Positions 9,523-20,942 of a stretch of 64,000 nt of DNA are shown one piece after another (the first letter of the stretch is position 1; the number at the start of each line of letters is the position of its first letter). The notes under the pieces are model-generated. The model was given only the letters and a program-made list of their open reading frames with translations, did not search any database and was not told the DNA's origin. The stretch is taken from the NCBI RefSeq assembly GCF_018294505.1, contig NC_057810.1, positions 709,441,563-709,505,562 on the forward strand, given 5' to 3'. The position numbers and the translations under genes are program-made. Source of the DNA: Triticum aestivum. Lineage: Eukaryota > Streptophyta > Magnoliopsida > Poales > Poaceae.

Positions 9523-12500
9523 TGTCACATCCCCAGCTGCTGGTAGTGCTCTAGGCTAGCTTCATGTGTGCATCATGTCTAAATTTCTGAAACTTGAATT
9601 GAGGATTGTTGAAACCTCAAAATCTAATTAAAAGAAGGGCAAGCACCCTCTAAATTGCATTCTGTGAATCCAAAATGCCCTAAAAATAGTTTTGTGAATT
9701 TTGGCAAGAGTTATATATCAAACCAAAATTCTGGAATATTTTTAAGGAATTATTTGGTCTCTGAATTTAAATCAATAACCTATTTGAATTTGGGGATATA
9801 TTCATAATATATAATGAATATATTTTCAAATGCTTTGAAATGTTTTATGTACTTTTGGAATAGTCCAGAGAGGTAACATAAAATATTTCAGAATGTTTTG
9901 GCACTGTATGAAATTATTTTGAATTTGAAAACAGTGGCAAAATAAAATAAAAAGGGAAACAGAACAGAAAAATTAAAAGGAACAGTACTCACCTGGTCCA
10001 CTTACCTGGTGGCCCAACAGGACCGGCCCAGCTCCCCCACCTGGCCAGCCCAGCCCACCTTCTCCCCCCCCTTTGTCCTGTTCTTCCTCTGCCAGTAGGC
10101 AGAGGCGAGGCGTGGCGCGCGCCCGAAGAGCTCTGGCCACCTCCTGCTTCGCCGTGGCAGCCTCCCCGACTCCCTCGCGACGCCACGGAGACGCCTCGAC
10201 CCCCCTCGACTGCCTCTCTCTCTCTGGACCCCCTCCTCCTCCTTTGCTCTCCCTCCCTCTCGTCACCGAACGCACCTGAGAGCGCCGCTCGCCGTAGCCA
10301 TGACCACGGCCACCCCCTCCCCTCTCCGACGTGCTCCCGAGCTCCTGCACCTCGTCGCCAACCCCCTCACCGAGCCATGTGACCGGAAGGGCCCCGAGCA
10401 GCCGCCATCGTCATCATCTCCGAGCTTCGGCCCCGGTGCCGTCTCCGTCGAATTCGGCCACTCCGGCGCGCCCCCGAGCCCACTGACCCTCCGTACAGCT
10501 CCGCGGTGAGCCTCCGTGCAGAACCCCTCTCTCTCCCCTCGCGTTTGCGAGCTCTAGGCCATAGCCCCGTCGCGGCCGAACTCCGGCCGCCGCTGACCAT
10601 GTCGCCGCCGTCACTGCAGCCAGTAAGGCTCGAAACCGAGCACGGCACCGTGCTCCTAGCATCTTCAGGAGCCCGGTGAGCCCCTTAGCCATCCCTCCCG
10701 TTCTCTGTGGCCTCGCCCCGCTCGAACCCGTAGCTCCGGCCGCCGCCAAACACGTCGCCGGCGCCTTTTCCGGCGACCCCGAACCCTACTACCTGCACCA
10801 CTCGCCGCGGGCCACTCCCAGCTATCCATAGCGCCCAACGGCGCCCCGAACGGTGCCCTGTACGTGAAACCCGCACCTGCACCGCCGCGTTTAGCCTCGC
10901 CGGCGGCTAAACGCCGGCGAGTTGACCCCGCCGACCAGGAGGTTTGACCCTTTGACCTCCCCTGGGTCCATGACAGGTGGGCCCCCGCCATCAGGTGATT
11001 AGCTTAAGCTAATCACCACCTAACCTAACCCCAGAGCCACTGACATGTGGGCCCCGCCCGGCTAACTAAGTTAGTTAGGGCTAACTAACCTGGTTAGTTG
11101 ACTGAGACACTGACGTGTGGACCCCACACATCAGGTTTGACCCTGACCGACCCCTGTTGACTTGCTGACATCACGGTGACGCACTACTGACGCAGTAAAT
11201 GTTTCTGGAATTTAGATAATTCTTAAATGATTTATTAATTCCAGAAAATAGCTAAAACTTCAATAAATCATAGAAAATTAACCGTAACTCCAAATTAAAT
11301 AATTTATATATGAAAAATTATCAGAAAAATTCAAGGAATCCATCTGTACCATTTTCATGCATGTTAGAACAACTTATAGCTGCTGTATAGCACAAATCAA
11401 TTAAATGGCATTTGAATAATCACATATGGAGTTGAATTTGAATCTTGTATTCAAACCAACTTCATTTAATCTGTTGCTAGTTGCATTAGCCCAAAACACA
11501 TTCATTTTGCCATGTCATGATCATGCATCATATTGAGCATTGCATTGATTGTGTTCCCTTCTGTGTTGCCGGTATTTGTCCCCTCTCGATAGACGTGATA
11601 CCGATGATGTGATCGTTGACACTAATGAAGACTCAATGTTATCTTCAGAAGTGCCAGGCAAGCAAAACCCCCTTGTTCATTCCGATACAATCCTACTCTC
11701 TCGCTCCTGCTCTCTTTTAATGCATTAGGACAACACCGATTCATCTGTTACTTGCTGCGGTAGCTGAACCCCTTTATCCTTTGCATGACCTGTCATTCCA
11801 CAGTAAATAGATGAAACCCACTAGCATGAGTAGGAGTTGTTTGAGCCCTGTTGTGCCTACTCATTCATGTTTGTTTGTCATGCCTGCTACTGCTTAGAGT
11901 TGAGTCAGGTCTGATTCATCGGGGATGAATCAGAGGTGTGTGAACATGTCCTACTGTGTGTGAGCTAAGTGTGTGAACACGATTTGGTAAAGGTAGCGGT
12001 GAGAGGCCATGTAGGAGTACATGGTGGGTTGTCTCATTGCAGCCGTCCTCAGGAACTGAGTTCTGTGTTTGTGATCCATGATTCAGCTACTACCACGAAT
12101 TGGGCCCGAAACCAATGGACCCTCTCGGCTTCTTGATCACCCTTGTCCTCTGTCCAGGAGTTGCAAGTAGTTTCTGGTGTTTGTAGTATGCTGGAGGCCG
12201 TGCGCAGCACTGACCGTAGGGGTGGGCTGTGATGCGGTAGGCACGTGGCACGGTGTACCGGGCGCCCGTTTGGTGTCTCGGGAACCCTGTTCACATCGTT
12301 TGGGGCTGTGAGCGAAACTCCGGCCGGATCTCCTCATGGATGGAACCCGAACAGGCGATAAACCTGGACTAGAGACTTGAGTGTTTAGGTAGGCCGTGGC
12401 CGACACCCACGTTGGGCTTCCGCTTGAAGGTTGCCGAGTACATGTCGTGTAAACGGCGGTAAGTGGTGAGAGCGTGTGTGAAGAAGTACACCCCTACAGG

Positions 12501-13718
12501 GTTAACATCATCTATTCGAATAGCCGTGTCCGCGGAAAAGGACTTCTGGGTTGCTTATATCAGTTCATAGACAAGTGAAAGTGGATACTCTAAAATACGC
12601 AAGATAAGCGTGAGTGCTATGGATGGCGTTCTCGTAGGGAGACGGGGGCGGATCCATAGTGGTGTATTGATATGGTGAATATGTGGACTCGTGTGCGCCA
12701 CCTCAAAAGAGTTACTTGCAGTCGTAGTTCAGGATAGCCACCGAGTCAAAGCTGGCTTGCTGCAGTTAAACCCCACCACCCCTTTGTTGATAATGATGCA
12801 TATGTAGTTAGATCTGATGTAAGTCTTGCTGGGTACATTTGTACTCACGTTTGCCTATTTTATGTTTTTGCAGAGAGACTTCGGTCTCACTAGTAGTTTC
12901 GCATGGACTTCGACGTTTAGCTTGATACCTCAGCTACGATCTTGTGCCCTCGGCAGGATCTGATAGATAGTCAGGCTTCTCAGCCTTTTTCATTTATAGA
13001 TGTCTGTACTCAGACATGATAGCTTCCGCTTGTGCTTTGACTTGTATGCTCTGATTGTTGGGTCATGAGACCCATGTTTGTAATATCTCTCTCCTCGGAG
13101 CCTATTGACTAAATTACTTGAGTCGTAGAGTCATGTTGTGATGCCATGTTGTATTTGCACATATCGAGCATATTGTGTGTATGCTATTGAAATGCTTGGT
13201 ATGTGTGGGATCTGACCATCTAGTTGTTTATCTTTAGTAGCCTCTCTTACCGGGAAATGTCTCCTAGTGTTTCCACCGAGCCATGGTAGCTTGCTACTGC
13301 TCCGGAACACTTAGGCTGGCCGGCATGTGTCCTTCTTCGTTCCTGTGTCTGTCCCTTCGGGGAAATGTCACGCTTTGAGTACCGGAGTCCTGTTAGCCCG
13401 CTACAGCCCGGTTTACCGGAGTCCTGCTAGCCCAGTGCTACAGCCCGGACCCACTTGCTGATGACCGACACGTTCGAAGCTGGGTCATGGATGCCTGTCC
13501 CTGTAAGTCTGTGCCACTTTGGGTTTACGACTAGTCATGTCAGCCCGGGCTCCTTATCATATGGATGCTAGCGACACTATCATATACGTGAGCCAAAAGG
13601 CGCAAACGGTCCCGGGCAAAGGTAAGGCGACACCCGTGGGGATACCGTGCGTGAGGCCGCAAAGTGATATGAGGTGTTACCGGCTAGATCAATGTGACAT
13701 CGAGTCGGGGTGCTGACA
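9523..13718 (+). repeat. Element B 5' LTR (4196 bp)
   Basis: Complete LTR. About 10020-10960 is GC-rich with a CT tract, resembling a gene leader; the proline/serine-rich frames there have no protein support. Two ~34-base units (ACCGGAGTCCTG...CTACAGCCCGG) lie in tandem at 13381-13411 and 13415-13448. Confidence 0.85.
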
Positions 13719-14118
13719 GCGTTGGTATCAGAGCTTGACTGCCTGTAGGATTACCAAGCCAAACTGGTCGATGTTGAGTCTAGAAATTCTTTAGTTATAT
13801 GTAGGGGAATTGATTGTGGGATGGAACGTAAGGCTCTTTTTACTTCTTATACCTTATGCCTTCTGATCTGAGTCATCTTATCTTTCCTGCGGGGATTAAG
13901 AACTAGGCTATCTCTTCTTTCTATTAGGATCTTTCCTTTCCTCTCGTTGTCATATTAGTTGGAGTTCTCAGAGCAAGACTTCGAGACAAAGATGGTGATC
14001 GAATCAACGTTCCTATGAAGTGCAACCTGGATCGTGAAGATTGTACTAGTTGCGTTCCCCCTTCACCTTACCCTACGCTTGAATCTCGAGACGAGATTCT
14101 TGTTTAGTGGGGGTGAGT
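13719..14118 (+). other. Element B internal region: primer site, 0.35 kb non-coding, polypurine tract
   Basis: The primer site TTGGTATCAGAGC is at 13722-13734 and the polypurine tract at about 14107-14118. Between them there is no reading frame of note. This is the whole internal domain. Confidence 0.8.
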
Positions 14119-17100
14119 TGTCACATCCCCAGCTGCTGGTAGTGCTCTAGGCTAGCTTCATGTGTGCATCATGTCTAAATTTCTGAAACTTGAATTGAGG
14201 ATTGTTGAAACCTCAAAATCTAATTAAAAGAAGGGCAAGCACCCTCTAAATTGCATTCTGTGAATCCAAAATGCCCTAAAAATAGTTTTGTGAATTTTGG
14301 CAAGAGTTATATATCAAACCAAAATTCTGGAATATTTTTAAGGAATTATTTGGTCTCTGAATTTAAATCAATAACCTATTTGAATTTGGGGATATATTCA
14401 TAATATATAATGAATATATTTTCAAATGCTTTGAAATGTTTTATGTACTTTTGGAATAGTCCAGAGAGGTAACATAAAATATTTCAGAATGTTTTGGCAC
14501 TGTATGAAATTATTTTGAATTTGAAAACAGTGGCAAAATAAAATAAAAAGGGAAACAGAACAGAAAAATTAAAAGGAACAGTACTCACCTGGTCCACTTA
14601 CCTGGTGGCCCAACAGGACCGGCCCAGCTCCCCCACCTGGCCAGCCCAGCCCACCTTCTCCCCCCCTTTGTCCTCTTCTTCCTCTGCCAGTAGGCAGAGG
14701 CGAGGCGTGGCGCGCGCCCGAAGAGCTCTGGCCACCTCCTGCTTCGCCGTGGCAGCCTCCCCGACTCCCTCGGGACGCCACGGAGACGCCTCGACCCCCC
14801 TCGACCGCCTCTCTCTCTCTGGACCCCCTCCTCCTCCTTTGCTCTCCCTCCCTCTCGTCACCGAACGCACCTGAGAGCGCCGCNNNNNNNNNNNNNNNNN
14901 NNNNNNNNNNNNNNNNNNNNNNNNNNNNNNNNNNNNNNNNNNNNNNNNNNNNNNNNNNNNNNNNNNNNNNNNNNNNNNNNNNNNNNNNNNNNNNNNNNAA
15001 GAGCTCTGGCCACCTCCTGCTTCGCCGTGGCAGCCTCCCCGACTCCCTCGCGACGCCACGGAGACGCCTCGACCCCCCTCGACTGCCTCTCTCTCTCTGG
15101 ACCCCCTCCTCCTCCTTTGCTCTCCCTCCCTCTCGTCACCGAACGCACCTGAGAGCGCCGCTCGCCGTAGCCATGACCACGGCCACCCCCTCCCCTCTCC
15201 GACGTGCTCCCGAGCTCCTGCACCTCGTCGCCAACCCCCTCACCGAGCCATGTGACCGGAAGGGCCCCGAGCAGCCGCCATCGTCATCATCTCCGAGCTT
15301 CGGCCCCGGTGCCGTCTCCGTCGAATTCGGCCACTCCGGCGCGCCCCCGAGCCCACTGACCCTCCCTACAGCTCCGCGGTGAGCCTCCGTGCAGAACCCC
15401 TCTCTCTCCCCTCGCGTTTGCGAGCTCTAGGCCATAGCCCCGTCGCGGCCGAACTCCGGCCGCCGCTGACCATGTCGCCGCCGTCACTGCAGCCAGTAAG
15501 GCTCGAAACCGAGCACGGCACCGTTCTCCTAGCATCTTCAGGAGCCCGGTGAGCCCCTTAGCCATCCCTCCCGTTCTCTGTGGCCTCGCCCCGCTCGAAC
15601 CCGTAGCTCCGGCAGCCGCCAAACACGTCGCCGGCGCCTTTTCCGGCGACCCCGAACCCTACTACCTGCACCACTCGCCGCGGGCCACTCCCAGCTATCC
15701 ATAGCGCCGAACCCTATCCACATCGTTTGGGGCTGTGAGCGAAACTCCGGCCGGATCTCCTCATGGATGGAACCCGAATAGGTGATAAACCTGGACTGGA
15801 GACTTGAGTGTTTAGGTAGGCCGTGGCCGACACCCACGTTGGGCTTCCGCTTGAAGGTTGCCGAGTACATGTCGTGTAAACGGCGGTAAGTGGTGAGAGC
15901 GTGTGTGAAGAAGTACACCCCTACAGGGTTAACATCATCTATTCGAATAGCCGTGTCCGCGGAAAAGGACTTCTGGGTTGCTTATATCAGTTCATAGACA
16001 AGTGAAAGTGGATACTCTAAAATACGCAAGATAAGCGTGAGTGCTATGGATGGTGTTCTCGTAGGGAGACGGGGGCGGATCCATAGTGGTGTATTGATAT
16101 GGTGAATATGTGGACTCGTGTGCGCCACCTCAAAAGAGTTACTTGCAGTCGTAGTTCAGGATAGCCACCGAGTCAAAGCTGGCTTGCTGCAGTTAAACCC
16201 CACCACCCCTTTGTTGATAATGATGCATATGTAGTTAGATCTGATGTAAGTCTTGCTGGGTACATTTGTACTCACGTTTGCCTATTTTATGTTTTTGCAG
16301 AGAGACTTCGGTCTCACTAGTAGTTTCGCGTGGACTTCGATATTTAGCTTGATACCTCAGCTACGATCTTGTGCCCTCGGCAGGATCTGATAGATAGTCA
16401 GGCTTCTCAGCCTTTTTCATTTATAGATGTCTGTACTCAGACATGATAGCTTCCGCTTGTGCTTTGACTTGTATGCTCTGATTGTTGGGTCATGAGACCC
16501 ATGTTTGTAATATCTCGCTCCTCGGAGCCTATTGAATAAATTACTTGAGTCGTAGAGTCATGTTGTGATGCCATGTTGTATTTGCACATATCGAGCATAT
16601 TGTGTGTATGCTATTGAAATGCTTGGTATGTGTGGGATCTGACCATCTAGTTGTTTATCTTTAGTAGCCTCTCTTACCGGGAAATGTCTCCTAGTGTTTC
16701 CACCGAGCCATGGTAGCTTGCTACTGCTCCGGAACACTTAGGCTGGCCGGCATGTGTCCTTCTTCGTTCCTGTGTCTGTCCCTTCGGGGAAATGTCACGC
16801 TTTGAGTACCGGAGTCCTGTTAGCCCGCTACAGCCCGGTTTACCGGAGTCCTGCTAGCCCAGTGCTACAGCCCGGACCCACTTGCTGATGACCGACACGT
16901 TCGAAGCTGGGTCATGGATGCCTGTCCCTGTAAGTCTGTGCCACTTTGGGTTTACGACTAGTCATGTCAGACCGGGCTCCTTATCATATGGATGCTAGCG
17001 ACACTATCATATACGTGAGCCAAAAGGCGCAAACGGTCCCGGGCAAAGGTAAGGCGACACCCGTGGGGATACCGTGCGTGAGGCCGCAAAGTGATATGAG

Positions 17101-17145
17101 GTGTTACCGGCTAGATCAATGTGACATCGAGTCGGGGTGCTGACA
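14119..17145 (+). repeat. Element B 3' LTR, internally deleted and with gap
   Basis: Follows the 5' LTR to 14883, breaks at the N gap, resumes at 14999 with sequence already present at 14721, and runs to about 15708. There it jumps over 1446 bases relative to the 5' LTR (about 10836-12285) and matches again to the end. Elsewhere it is almost identical to the 5' LTR, so the insertion is young. Confidence 0.85.
14884..14998. other. Assembly gap (115 N)
   Basis: A run of N. The 163 bases before it (14721-14883) recur after it (14999-15161) with a 278-base offset. The second copy agrees with the 5' LTR at two positions where the first does not. Confidence 0.95.
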
Positions 17146-17150
17146 GCTAA

Positions 17151-17733
17151 TGATATGCAAAGCCACAAGCTTGGGGAAGCTATGTTTGATGGAGATGATA
17201 TTTTTTGTCCCCCAAGCTTTGATGAGAAAATTTACTATGATGAAAGCATGCCTCCTATCTATGATGATTATTGTGATGACACGTATGCTTTAAAGAATAA
17301 TGATAACCATGAAACATGTCATCTTGATCTTATTTTTCAATCACATGATAGTTATTTTGTTGAGTTTGCTCCCACTACTATTCATGAGAAGAATTTTGCT
17401 TATGTGGAGAGTAATAAATTTTCTATACTTGTAGATCATGAAAAGATTGCTTTAGATGCTTGTTATATTGTTGAATTCATTCATGATGCTACTGGAAATT
17501 ATTATGAGAGAGGAACATATGCTTGTAGGAATTGCAATAATGTCAAGTTTCCTCTCTATGTGCTTAAATTCTTGAAGCTATGCTTGTTGTGCCATCCTAT
17601 GCTAGTTGATTATTGTTCCCATAAGTTGTTTGCTCACAAAATCCCTATGCATAGGAAGTGGGTTAGACTTAAATTTTCTAGTCATATACTTCATGATGCT
17701 CCCGTTATGTTTCAATTCTTATCTTTTATGTGA
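17151..17733 (+). pseudogene. Element A ORF, second part
   Basis: Continues the frame broken at 9522 and ends at a TGA (17731). It is acidic and Tyr/Asp-rich at first (PPSFDEKIYYDESMPPIYDD), then has a Cys-rich patch at about codons 176-210 of the joined frame (CRNC, then CLLC, a further Cys and His residues) and a basic end (HRKWVRLKF). The two CXXC pairs could bind a metal, but I know no family with this arrangement. It contains no frameshift or stop besides the B insertion, which in an element with about 6% LTR divergence is worth noting. Function unknown. Confidence 0.6.
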
Positions 17734-17935
17734 GCATCATTGTCATCATCATGCCTAGCTAAAAGGCATTAAAGAAAAGTGCTTGTTGAGAGACAACCCA
17801 ATATTTATCCTTACTGTTTTTGTGTGTACACATGATTTTTCTACTGTAGTAATCATGTTTTATAGCTTTTGTTTCAATAAAGTGCCAAGTAGAACCTTTG
17901 GGAAGACTTGGGTGAAGTTTATGTGATCTTGCTGT

Positions 17936-19390
17936 GAAAAACAGAAACTTTAGCGCTCACGAGATTAGCTACCATTTTTTACTGGAGAGCGCTTTTAGGT
18001 TGATTCGTTTTGCAGATGATTAATAGACAAATTGCTAAGGTCCAGAAATTTATTTCATAATTTTTGGGGTTCCAGAAGTATACGTTTTATACAGATTACT
18101 ACAGATTGTTCTGTTTTTGACAGATTCTGTTTTCTATGTGTTGTTTGCTTATTTTGATGAATCTATGAGTAGTATTGAAGGGTATGAACCATAGATAAGT
18201 TGGAGTACAGTAGATATTACACCAATATGAATTTAGAATGAGGTCATTACAGTACCTAAGGGGTGGTTTTATTTTCTTATACTAACGGAGCTTACAAGTT
18301 TTGTTTTGAGTTTTGTGCGGTTTAAGTTTTCAAGTTTTGGGTAAAGATTCGATGGACTATGGAAAAAGCCTAAGCTTGGGGATGCCCAAGGCACCCCAAG
18401 GTAATATTCAAGGACAACCAAGCAACTAAGCTTGGGGATGCCCCGGAAGGCATCCCCTCTTCCGTCGTCGTTTATCGGTAACTTTACTTGGAGCTATATT
18501 TTTATTCACCACATGATATGTGTTTTGCTTGGAGCGTCAATTTCTTTTGTTAGTTTTTGCTTGCTGTTAGTTAGAGTAATGTTTTGCATCTTTAGTTTCA
18601 ATAAAAAAGTCAAGGATAGCCTTTGCCATGCTTATTTTGCTAGTTTGCATGTTGATGTTTGAAAACAGAAAGTTTACCGCTGTTGAAAAAATTCCCTAGA
18701 AAAGTCAGAGCATGGTATAATGTTGAATCGTTTTGCATGTTGAGCTCTGATAAATTTATTACAGTGGGAAGTTTAGTTCATAATTTTTGGAGTCAGGGAA
18801 GTATTGATACTCTTGCATTCTTTACAGACTGTACTGTTTTGACAGATTGCTGTTATGTTTGCGTTGTTTGCATATGTTCGCTTGTTTAATGATTCTATAT
18901 GAGGATAGGAGTATTAAATATACAGAGGCATTTAGTATTCAATGTTGAATAATAATGTTAGTGATTTGTTACAGTAGAAGATGATACGGTTTTGCATTGG
19001 TTTATACTAACCTATCTCACGAGTTCTTGTTGAGTTTGTTGTGAATGAAGCTTTTGATAAAAAGAAGAGAAACCATGATATGAGAGGAATTAAGGAGACA
19101 CAAAAGTTCAAGTTTGGGGATGCCCAAGGCACCCCAAGATAATATTTCAAGAAATCTAAAGCATCTAAGCTTGGGGATGCCCCGGTAGGCATCCCACCTT
19201 TCTTCTTCAACAACTATCGGTTAGTATCGGTTGAGCCTAAGTTTTTGCTTCTTTACATGAGTTGTGCTATCCTTGCATTGTAGTTCTCTTTAGCTTTGCT
19301 TGCTGTTTGAATGAAGTATAAAAATCTGAAATTCTTTATTGAGAGAGAGCCTTCATTTGGTTGCATAATTATTTAGCTACTCATTGATCT
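17936..19390 (+). repeat. Diverged ~0.73-kb tandem duplication in element A
   Basis: Two units, about 17936-18660 and 18661-19390. Shared landmarks in the same order: AAACAGAAA(C/G)TTTA, ATTCGTTTTGCA / AATCGTTTTGCA, CATAATTTTTGG(A/G)GT, and AAG(C/T)TTGGGGATGCC with CAAGGCACCCCAAG. Each unit ends with a GGGATGCC/GGCATCCC stem-loop. The stem word recurs once more at the polypurine tract before the 3' LTR (40813-40825). Confidence 0.65.
18434..18457 (+). repeat. Perfect 9-bp stem-loop, element A
   Basis: GGGGATGCC, loop CCGGAA, GGCATCCCC. A second copy with an 8-bp stem and loop CCGGTA is at 19174-19195. Confidence 0.7.
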
Positions 19391-20381
19391 TCACTTACAG
19401 CTTTTGGAGTAGTTTGTTATTTGCTCTAGTGCTTCACTTATATCTTTCAGAGCATGGTGGTAGTTTTATTTTGAAGAAATAGATGAACTCTCATGCTTCA
19501 CTTATATTATTTTGAGCATTAATAGCATGGTAATTTGCTTAATGTTAATATACTTGGTGTTCAAGATATGTGAACCTTTCTTTTGAGTGAATTGAATACT
19601 AAGATAAGTTTGATGCTTGATAATTGTTTTGAGATATGGAGGTGATAATATCAAAGTCATGCTAGTTGGGTGATTATGAATTTGAGAAATACTTATGTTG
19701 AAGTTTGCAAGTCCCGTAGCATGCACGTATGGTTAAAGTTATGTAACAAATTTGAAACATGAAGTGTACCTGGCTTGTGCATTCTTATGAGTGGCGGTCG
19801 GGGACGAGCGATGGTCTTTTCCTACCAATCTATCCCCCTAGGAGCATGCGCGTAGTACTTCATTTTTGATGACTTCTAAATTTTTGCAATAATTATATGA
19901 GTTCTTTTGACTAATGTTGAGTCCATGGATTATACGCACTTTTACCTTTCCACCATTCCTAGCCTCTTTGGTACCGTGCATTGCCCTTTCTCACCTTGAG
20001 AGTTGGTGCAAACTTCGCCGGTGCATCCAAACCTCGTGATACGATACACTCTATCACACATAAACCTCCTTATATCTTCCTCAAAACAGCCACCATACCT
20101 ACCTATTATGGCATTTCCATAGCCATTCCGAGATATATTGCCATGCAACTTCCACCATCATCATCATGACATACAATACTTTTGTCATATTGCCATTGCA
20201 TGATCTTGTAGTTGACATCGTATTTGTGGCAAAGCCACCATGCATTATTTTCCATACATGTCACTCTTGGTTCATTGCACCATCTCGGTACACCGCCGGA
20301 GGCATTCATATAGAGTCATATCTTGTTCTAAGTTTCAAGTTGTAATCCTTGTGTTGTAATCAATAGAAGTGTGATGATCAT

Positions 20382-20910
20382 CATTACCGAGTGGGCCCAG
20401 AAATACCTCTCCGTCATACGGAGTGACAAATCCCAGTCTCGATCCATGTCAACCCAACAGACACTTTCAGAGATACCTGTAGTGCACCTTCATAGTCACC
20501 CAGTTACGTTGTGACGTTTGGTACACCCAAAGCACTCCTACGGTATCCGGGAGTTACACGATCTCATGGTCTAAGGAAGAGATACTTGACATTGGAAAAG
20601 CTCTAGCAAAACGAACTACACGATCTTGTGCTATGCTTAGGATTGGGTCTTGTCCATCACATCATTCTCCTAATGACGTGATCCCGTTGTCAATGACATC
20701 TAATGTCCATAGTCAGGAAACCATGACTATTTTTTGACCAACGAGCTAGTCAACTAGAGGCTCACTAGGGACATGTTATGGTCTATGTATTCACACGTGT
20801 ATTACGATTTCCGGATAATACAATTATAGCATGAATAAAAGACAATTATCATGAACAAGGAAATATAATAATAATGCTTTTATTATTGCCTCTAGGGCAT
20901 ATTTCCAACA
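20382..20910 (-). repeat. Element C 3' LTR, truncated
   Basis: Carries only the first ~530 bases of the LTR (reading minus). It matches about 39533-40061 closely. The break at about 20382 joins directly to element A sequence. Confidence 0.85.
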
Positions 20911-20942
20911 GCCTCCCACTTGCACTAGAGTCAATAATCTAG
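20911..20942 (-). other. Element C polypurine tract and 3' UTR
   Basis: Minus-strand GTGCAAGTGGGAGGC directly before the 3' LTR. It primes plus-strand DNA synthesis in Copia elements. Confidence 0.75.

Larger units (their letters stand above)
9523..17145 (+). mobile_element. Element B: LTR retrotransposon with 4.2-kb LTRs and a 0.4-kb core
   Basis: Starts TGTCACATCC and ends GTGCTGACA. It is flanked by a perfect 5-base TSD, GCTAA (9518-9522 and 17146-17150), inside the ORF of element A. The 5' LTR is 9523-13718. A tRNA-iMet-type primer site (TTGGTATCAGAGC) follows at 13722, and a purine-rich tract (AGTGGGGGTGAGT) precedes the 3' LTR at 14119. The internal region is only 400 bases and codes for nothing. 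The primer site and the ACGAGATTCTTGTTTAGTGG end resemble Del/Tekay-type Gypsy elements, so it is probably a non-autonomous derivative of one. The 3' LTR carries an assembly gap with a duplicated flank and a 1.4-kb deletion. Confidence 0.85.
17734..20381 (+). other. Element A internal non-coding region
   Basis: AT-rich region typical of the long 3' non-coding part of this family. It contains a ~0.73-kb duplication (see separate entry) and ends abruptly at the truncated LTR of element C. Short frames in it have no support. Confidence 0.65.

Noticed and set aside
9973..11000. Pro/Arg/Ser-rich frames in the GC-rich part of element B's LTR
   Set aside because: Frames occur on both strands, repeat in the other LTR and resemble no protein. 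Explained by base composition of the LTR.
13381..13450. Two short tandem repeats, considered as a CRISPR-like or regulatory array
   Set aside because: Only two units with no spacer structure, in a plant LTR. Repeated in the other LTR as part of it.
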